Source: Chloroflexota bacterium
GTDB lineage: Bacteria; Chloroflexota; Chloroflexia; Chloroflexales; Kallotenuaceae
Length of the DNA: 9,536 bases
Assembly (NCBI GenBank): GCA_019240175.1
Contig: JAFAYS010000636.1
Coordinates: 1 to 9,536 of the forward strand
Direction of reading: 5' to 3'
Shown here: piece after piece, positions 5,807 to 9,536 of the stretch
Position numbering within the stretch: the stretch's first letter is position 1
Layout: every line of letters begins with the position of its first letter
Position numbers and translations under genes: made by a program
Notes under the pieces: generated by a model
What the model was told of the DNA's origin: nothing
Database searches by the model: none
The model's input: the letters and a program-made list of their open reading frames with translations, nothing else

Positions 5807-6187
5807 ATGAACAAGGCAGACAAAATCTACAATAGCCAGCTCGCTATCACAATGCTGGTATACATGGTCGTCGTGGCGGTTTCGGTCTGGTTCATCAACG
5901 CCAATCCCGAGTCGTTCTGGCGCATTCCGGCAGCGCTCACGCCGATGATTCCCGCGAGCTATGTTCCATTTGTGTTCATGCGCTATTTGCGCCATATCGA
6001 CGAGCTTCAGCGGCAGATCCAGCTTGAGGCGCTGGGCTTTGCCTTCGCCGCAACGGCGATCTTGACCTTAGCCTACGGCTTTTTGGAGAACGTGGGCTTT
6101 CCACGGGTCAACTGGATTTTTATCTGGCCGATTATGGGCGGGCTATGGGCTATGGGTATTGCGCTTGCCAGATGGCGATATCGATGA
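5807..6187 (+). CDS. Small four-helix membrane protein, partner of XRE regulator
   Basis: This 126-residue protein has four likely membrane segments at about 12-30, 40-61, 75-96 and 103-122. A charged cytosolic loop, RYLRHIDELQRQIQLE, joins the second and third. It has no catalytic motif I can name. The charged loop followed by a helix is typical of small membrane proteins encoded with short Cro/CI-type regulators, a pairing common in bacteria and archaea whose function is unclear. GAGGAG lies three bases before the ATG. The gene is first in an operon driven by a strong promoter at 5703-5731. Its TGA overlaps the ATG of the regulator (ATGA), so the two are probably translated in a fixed ratio. 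It might sense membrane state or modulate the regulator, but that is inference from pairing alone. Confidence 0.85.
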   Translation: MNKADKIYNSQLAITMLVYMVVVAVSVWFINANPESFWRIPAALTPMIPASYVPFVFMRYLRHIDELQRQIQLEALGFAFAATAILTLAYGFLENVGFPRVNWIFIWPIMGGLWAMGIALARWRYR

Positions 6188-6384
6188 AAAACACGCTGCG
6201 TGTGCTGCGCGCCGAGCGCAACTGGTCGCAGGCCGATCTTGCCGAGCGGCTAGAGGTTTCGCGCCAGACGGTGAACGCCCTCGAAACCGGCAAGTACGAT
6301 CCGAGCTTGCCACTGGCGTTCAAGATCGCCCGTGTGTTTGACAAGCCGATCGAGCAGATCTTTTGTCCGGACGAGTCCGATTAA
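6184..6384 (+). CDS. XRE/Cro-CI-type transcriptional regulator, 66 aa
   Basis: This is a minimal helix-turn-helix protein, essentially one DNA-binding domain. MKNTLRVLRAERNWSQADLA leads into HTH helix 2 (about 15-23) and recognition helix 3 within SRQTVNALETGKYDPS (about 26-41). It then has FKIARVFDKPIEQIF and a short acidic tail. The sequence is typical of the short YozG-like XRE group. I chose the ATG at 6184 because it matches the family N-terminus and overlaps the upstream stop as ATGA. A longer in-frame start at 6145 adds residues encoded by the membrane-protein gene and is unlikely. Two symmetric sites at the operon promoter make autorepression the simplest hypothesis. It converges on the methyltransferase gene, with 17 bp between stop codons and no terminator visible there. 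Confidence 0.93.
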   Translation: MKNTLRVLRAERNWSQADLAERLEVSRQTVNALETGKYDPSLPLAFKIARVFDKPIEQIFCPDESD

Positions 6385-6401
6385 GGCTTTCTTTCGCTTC
6401 G

Positions 6402-7190
6402 TTACACGCGCTTGCGGCAAACCACGATGATGCTTGGGCTGGTTGCGCTCAGCGGCTCCTGATTCCAATCGCCGTACTGGCGTAGAAGCGTGAAGCCGTT
6501 GTAGTCCAGGAGCGCCGCCAGCTCCTGTGGGAAGGTGTAGCGCAAGGCAATCCGGGTGATCCTGGTCTGTTGCTTGTCACCTTCCTGCCAGCGTTTATAC
6601 GTCGTTAGATGTAAGATCTGCGCGACGTGATCATAGATCTGCGTGTTCGACACACGTACCTCGTGGCCATCCACGTTGATGAAGGAAGGCCCGGCTGCTT
6701 CTTCGTTGCGGGTTTTAAGATTCAGGAAGAGGCCTTCGCGCGTCTTCGAGTTGGGGAACAGTGGATTACGCGTCTCGAAAGCAAACAAGCCCTGGTCGTG
6801 TAAGTGACCGTGTACGCGCTGTAACAGCGCTGCCTGATCGGCGTTGGTTAGAAAGGCTTGAAAGGCGTTGCCGGTGAGAAAGATTAGGCGAAACTGCTCG
6901 CCAAGGTCGAAGCTGCGCCCGTCGCCTTCGACCCAACGCGTCGGTAAGCCAGCCGATTTGCTTCGCGCCTGTGCCAGCATGCCTGGAACGATATCCAAAC
7001 CAGTAACCGGGAAGCCCAGCTGTGCGATCGGAATGGCGACGCGACCGGTACCGCACGCGATCTCAAGCACCGCGCCGCTCGCCTCCTGCGCCAGCGCGCT
7101 GTAGAACGCGACGCCGGTATCGCTGGGATCTTCCATGTCGTAGTTGCGGGCATCGGCGAACTCTTCAAGATTGTTGTGGTCGATGACCAT
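6402..7190 (-). CDS. Class I SAM-dependent methyltransferase
   Basis: This 262-residue protein has a Rossmann-type methyltransferase core. Motif I is LEIACGTGR at 42-50. The acidic ribose-binding residue is Asp66 in GLDIVPGML. VEGDGRSFDL, with Asp90, follows at the adenine-binding position, and LIFLTGNAFQAFLT at 102-115 is the motif IV region. The C-terminal half has beta-rich segments (RITRIALRYTFPQELAALLDYNGF) typical of small-molecule methyltransferases annotated only as methyltransferase-domain proteins. The substrate cannot be read from the sequence. AGGAGG lies four bases upstream of the ATG. It sits 84 bp downstream of the alpha/beta hydrolase on the same strand. It could be read through from the TetR promoter or from its own; a TACAAT in the gap could be a -10, but it has no good -35. 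Confidence 0.92.
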   Translation of the reverse strand: MVIDHNNLEEFADARNYDMEDPSDTGVAFYSALAQEASGAVLEIACGTGRVAIPIAQLGFPVTGLDIVPGMLAQARSKSAGLPTRWVEGDGRSFDLGEQFRLIFLTGNAFQAFLTNADQAALLQRVHGHLHDQGLFAFETRNPLFPNSKTREGLFLNLKTRNEEAAGPSFINVDGHEVRVSNTQIYDHVAQILHLTTYKRWQEGDKQQTRITRIALRYTFPQELAALLDYNGFTLLRQYGDWNQEPLSATSPSIIVVCRKRV

Positions 7191-7274
7191 GTGCCCTCCT
7201 GAGCTCTAGGCTGATCGGCATGGCGTTATTGTAGCGCTGCTGAGCTGAATCGCCGACGCGCGGGTGAATCGACG

Positions 7275-8279
7275 TTAGCGCGGCTCGTTGGCTTCCATAA
7301 ACGCGATCATTTCCGCATTCAGCTCGGCTGCAACCTCCATCGGCAGCGAATGTGTGGCGTCGGGCCAGAGTTTGGCCTGGACCTGCTTGACGTTTTCGTT
7401 GGCCACGACAACCGCCGCCGCGCCATCGTGCAGTGCGCTTTTGCCGGCCATTGCGGCAAACACCGGCATGTCCCAGCTGCTCAGCTGCTCAGGCGCTAGC
7501 TGCTCGGGCGTCGGGAGCTTGGCCGCGTAGTGCTCGGTGCCCACGACAATCATGCGCGTCAGCGGATCGTTGAGGTCGATCTCGTCCGTGCCGCCAATGT
7601 CTTTTAGCAAGCTGTCGCGCCAGGCTTGGGGCAGAAACGGCAGCGAGGCCGGAATCGATTTGATGTACATGTCAAGCTTCAGGCCTTGAAACGTGAATAC
7701 CGGCTCAATCAGCAGCAGCGTAGCGACGCGCTGCGGATAGCGCGCGGCATAGTTCGCCGCCGACCAGCTGCCGAACGAGTGGCCGATCAGATGCACGGAT
7801 TCCAGCTCCAGCGCGCTCAGCACCTGATCCAGCCAGGCTGCCTGATCCGCACCGTCATTGAGCACCGCCGTCTGCTGGCTCAAACCGGCATCGCCCAGCG
7901 CGTCCAGCGCGTAGACAGGCCGAGTCGCGGCGATTGCAGGCAGATTGTTCTCCCACATTGGCACGCCCGATGCGCGTCCCGGCAAGAAGATAGCCGGTGT
8001 TTTCGATGCAGTTTGCGCATTGGTCCACGCATACACGCGCACGGTGCCGTACGCGGTTGGGATATCGTGGGTTTGCGTTGGCGGCGGTAAGACCTGCATC
8101 GCTTCGGCGTAGGCGGCTTCGTAGGCTTGTTGGCCTTCAGGGCTGCGCCAGTAGCCGATCTTGCGCGGATCGTACAGCACGATTGATACAACAATCAGAA
8201 CGATCACGATCGCCGCAAGCACGTTCCAGATTCGGCGTCGTCGAGGTTTTGCCGTTTGGAAGGCTGTATCTTGTTTCAT
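7275..8279 (-). CDS. Membrane-anchored alpha/beta hydrolase
   Basis: This 334-residue protein has a basic N-terminus (KPRRRR) followed by one membrane segment at about 18-36, without a lipobox or an obvious signal-peptidase site. It is probably a signal anchor holding the enzyme on the outer face of the membrane. The hydrolase fold follows. AIFLPGRASGVPMWENN (about 96-112) supplies the oxyanion-hole region. GHSFGS has nucleophile Ser168, Asp285 in SALHDG is a likely acid, and His310 in DATHSLPMEV completes the triad. The substrate is unknown; esterase, lipase or lactonase activities are all possible. AAAGGGG lies seven bases before the ATG. The gene begins 40 bp after the TetR-type gene on the same strand, so it is the likely regulated target of that repressor. 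Confidence 0.9.
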   Translation of the reverse strand: MKQDTAFQTAKPRRRRIWNVLAAIVIVLIVVSIVLYDPRKIGYWRSPEGQQAYEAAYAEAMQVLPPPTQTHDIPTAYGTVRVYAWTNAQTASKTPAIFLPGRASGVPMWENNLPAIAATRPVYALDALGDAGLSQQTAVLNDGADQAAWLDQVLSALELESVHLIGHSFGSWSAANYAARYPQRVATLLLIEPVFTFQGLKLDMYIKSIPASLPFLPQAWRDSLLKDIGGTDEIDLNDPLTRMIVVGTEHYAAKLPTPEQLAPEQLSSWDMPVFAAMAGKSALHDGAAAVVVANENVKQVQAKLWPDATHSLPMEVAAELNAEMIAFMEANEPR

Positions 8280-8319
8280 GCTCAGGCCCCTTTCGGAAGC
8301 AAAGCGTCGCGCCTTAATC

Positions 8320-8931
8320 TCAGGAAGATTGCCGGATCGCGTGATCGATCAGCGAGATGATCTCGTGAATGTAGTGATCGATGTCGAGATCCGCCTGTTT
8401 GGCCGATTGCGCGATCAAGCTGTCGCGTAGCGCGAGAATCGATGTGGCCATGATCCGCGCGTCGAAATCGCGAAACGTGCCTTGTCGCTGGCCTTCAGTC
8501 AGCAGCGCTGCGATCCGCTCGATATCTAATTCTGGGCTGTAGCCTTGTAGCGTGAGATCGTGGGCGTTGCGGCTGATCGCAAAAAGGGCGAGCAGCTGTT
8601 TACGGTGCGTTTTGAGGAAATCGGCGTTGGCTTGCAAAAACGCGCGTAGCATGTCCCATGGCTGATCGTCGGGGACTCGTGCCGTAACAAAGGCGGCGAA
8701 CTGACCAAACACCTCGTCGACGACGGCCTGCATCAGCACTTCTTTGCTTGCAAAATGGTAGGTGATCACACCTTTGCTGATCTTGGCCCGCTGCCCTACT
8801 TGCGCCAGCGACGCCTGCTCGTAGCCCAGCTCGGCGATCGTATCGATCACACAGGCGATAATCTGCGCTCGGCGTGCCTGCTCGATGAAAGAGGTTGTTG
8901 CTTGACCTTCCGTTTTATTTTTAGTACGCAT
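8320..8931 (-). CDS. TetR/AcrR-family transcriptional regulator
   Basis: This 203-residue protein has the classic N-terminal TetR DNA-binding domain. ARRAQIIACVIDTIAELGYEQASLAQVGQRAKISKGVITYHFASKEVLMQA spans about 19-69, split here by its features: helix 1 at ARRAQIIACVID, helix-turn-helix from EQASLAQVGQRA to SKGVITYHF, and the family-typical YHF-ASKEVL junction. The rest is an all-helical ligand and dimerisation domain that does not reveal the inducer. The ATG at 8931 is the only suitable start and has no Shine-Dalgarno. A TTGACT-N17-TATTTT promoter ends just six bases before it, so the message is probably leaderless. A partly symmetric site inside the promoter suggests autorepression. The alpha/beta hydrolase 40 bp downstream is the probable co-regulated gene. 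Confidence 0.95.
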   Translation of the reverse strand: MRTKNKTEGQATTSFIEQARRAQIIACVIDTIAELGYEQASLAQVGQRAKISKGVITYHFASKEVLMQAVVDEVFGQFAAFVTARVPDDQPWDMLRAFLQANADFLKTHRKQLLALFAISRNAHDLTLQGYSPELDIERIAALLTEGQRQGTFRDFDARIMATSILALRDSLIAQSAKQADLDIDHYIHEIISLIDHAIRQSS

Positions 8932-8937
8932 GGTATA

Positions 8938-8966
8938 AAAATAGTACGAACGGTCTAAAAAGTCAA
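8938..8966 (-). promoter_or_regulatory. Promoter of the TetR/hydrolase operon
   Basis: On the minus strand, TTGACT (8966-8961) and TATTTT (8943-8938) are separated by exactly 17 bases. Only six bases, TATACC, lie between the -10 box and the ATG, so transcription should start at or beside the start codon. Confidence 0.65.
8942..8957. promoter_or_regulatory. Candidate TetR operator in the promoter spacer
   Basis: Read on the minus strand, TAGACCGTTCGTACTA is an imperfect palindrome (10 of 16 positions symmetric) lying almost wholly between -35 and -10. TAGTACG (+ strand) occurs at 8942-8948 and again at 8922-8928, exactly 20 bp apart, straddling the start codon. Confidence 0.42.
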
Positions 8967-8983
8967 GTCACCACGAATCGAAC

Positions 8984-9008
8984 GCGCCTAACATCAATCG
9001 TTAGGCGC
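8984..9008. terminator. Hairpin between the queA-like gene and the TetR promoter
   Basis: GCGCCTAAC (8984-8992) and GTTAGGCGC (9000-9008) form a perfect 9-bp stem with a 7-base loop, about 70 bases past the queA-like stop. It is GC-rich and well placed to end that transcript before the TetR promoter, but no U-run follows on the minus strand. The rest of the 147-bp gap shows nothing else I can support. Confidence 0.5.
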
Positions 9009-9078
9009 ACTCATGTGGTCCAGCATTGGCGATCTACGCTCCGGCTGCATGATTCAATTGTTGGGGTCATTCGGCTGC

Positions 9079-9536
9079 CTACGGCAAGATCAGATGCAGA
9101 TCGCCAAACTCGTGCCACAGGTAGCCCTCGCGCAGCGCTTCAGCATAGGTCACTTGCAGATGATCGATCCCGGCCAGCGCCTCAAGCATCGCCAGGTGGG
9201 TGGCGCGCGGCTCGTGCAGGCCCGTCAGCAGCCCGTTGATCGCGCGAATGCCACGCTGCGGCGTGATGATCTCACGGGTCCAGCCTTCGCCGGGATGCGT
9301 CACGCCGTCGCTGTCGGTCACGGTTTCCAGCGCGCGCACGACTGTTGTGCCAACCGCGATGATCCGCCGGCCCAGCGACCGCGCGTTGTTCACCGCGCGC
9401 GCCGTATCGATCGGCACGCGATACAACTCCTCGTAGGGCGGCTCGTGATCTTCCAGGCTGGCGACGCCGGTATGCAGGATCAGCGGCACGATCTGCACGC
9501 CCTTGGCGACCAGCCGGGTCATCAGCTCATGTGTAA
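9079..9536 (-). CDS. queA: QueA-like S-adenosylmethionine:tRNA ribosyltransferase-isomerase, C-terminal part (runs off right edge)
   Basis: The last 151 codons and the stop are visible; the N-terminal part lies beyond the window. The frame is open through 9536 (THELMTRLVAKG...), so the internal ATG at 9522 is not the start. Family landmarks are LHTGVAS, YRVPIDTARAVNNA, GRRIIAVGTTVVRALE, the GWTREIITPQRG segment, INGLLTGLHEPRATHLAMLEALAG, and the end YLWHEFGDLHLIL. Canonical QueA transfers the ribosyl group of SAM to make epoxyqueuosine in tRNA. It reads roughly DALLTNFHLPKSTLL and YRFFSYGDAML at the last two sites, so this is a clearly divergent version and may be a paralog with another substrate. 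No other queuosine gene is in the window. The gene symbol denotes the family, not a proven activity. Confidence 0.78.
   Translation of the reverse strand, partial: THELMTRLVAKGVQIVPLILHTGVASLEDHEPPYEELYRVPIDTARAVNNARSLGRRIIAVGTTVVRALETVTDSDGVTHPGEGWTREIITPQRGIRAINGLLTGLHEPRATHLAMLEALAGIDHLQVTYAEALREGYLWHEFGDLHLILP

Noticed and set aside
6145..6183. Earlier in-frame start of the XRE regulator
   Set aside because: It would re-read the end of the membrane-protein gene, and the ATGA overlap at 6184 with the family-typical MKNTLRVLRAERNWS start is far better.
7191..7274. Separate promoter for the methyltransferase
   Set aside because: TACAAT is a passable -10 but the sequence 17 bases upstream bears no resemblance to a -35, so it is not listed as a feature.
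9079..9522. Complete 147-aa protein starting at 9522
   Set aside because: The frame stays open to the window edge with family-like residues (THEL) before that Met, so it is the tail of a longer QueA-type gene.

Overview
The window is a gene-dense stretch of GC-rich bacterial chromosome (roughly 60% GC by eye). It has no rRNA, tRNA, transposase, phage or CRISPR features. The most likely source is the Chloroflexota, probably class Chloroflexia. That rests on a LysW-type zinc-ribbon protein beside a bacterial ftsY, a divergent QueA-type paralog, and intergenic tracts built from heptanucleotide repeats. The assignment is an inference from gene content and style, not a database result.

Region 1 (1-5583, all on the minus strand) reads in the direction of transcription as: nnr (NAD(P)H-hydrate repair), pyrimidine-nucleoside phosphorylase, an FmdB-type zinc-ribbon protein, ftsY (SRP receptor), a small LysW-like zinc-ribbon protein, and a lipoprotein that runs off the left edge. 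These are housekeeping functions (metabolite repair, nucleoside salvage, membrane targeting) arranged head to tail and possibly co-transcribed in part. Three gaps or gene boundaries here carry the same unusual structure. On the + strand, GAACNNN heptamers form a left arm and NNNGTTC heptamers form a right arm, so the arms are inverted. One island fills the nnr/phosphorylase gap and can fold into a long hairpin. One lies between ftsY and the LysW-like gene. The third lies across the 5' end of the lipoprotein gene and encodes most of its signal peptide.

Region 2 (5584-6384) is a divergent control region followed by a two-gene plus-strand operon: a four-helix membrane protein and a 66-residue XRE-type regulator, coupled by an ATGA overlap. 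Upstream is a strong TTGACA-N17-TACTGT promoter. A perfect 20-bp palindrome covers its start point, and a degenerate second copy overlaps its -35 box. This is a convincing autoregulatory layout.

Region 3 (6402-8931, minus strand) reads TetR-type regulator, membrane-anchored alpha/beta hydrolase, SAM-dependent methyltransferase. The TetR promoter places transcription start at or next to the ATG, with no Shine-Dalgarno, so the message looks leaderless. A partly symmetric operator candidate lies between the -35 and -10 boxes.

Region 4 (8932-9536) holds a 9-bp-stem hairpin and the C-terminal part of a divergent QueA-type protein that runs off the right edge. No gene-free stretch exceeds 300 bases.
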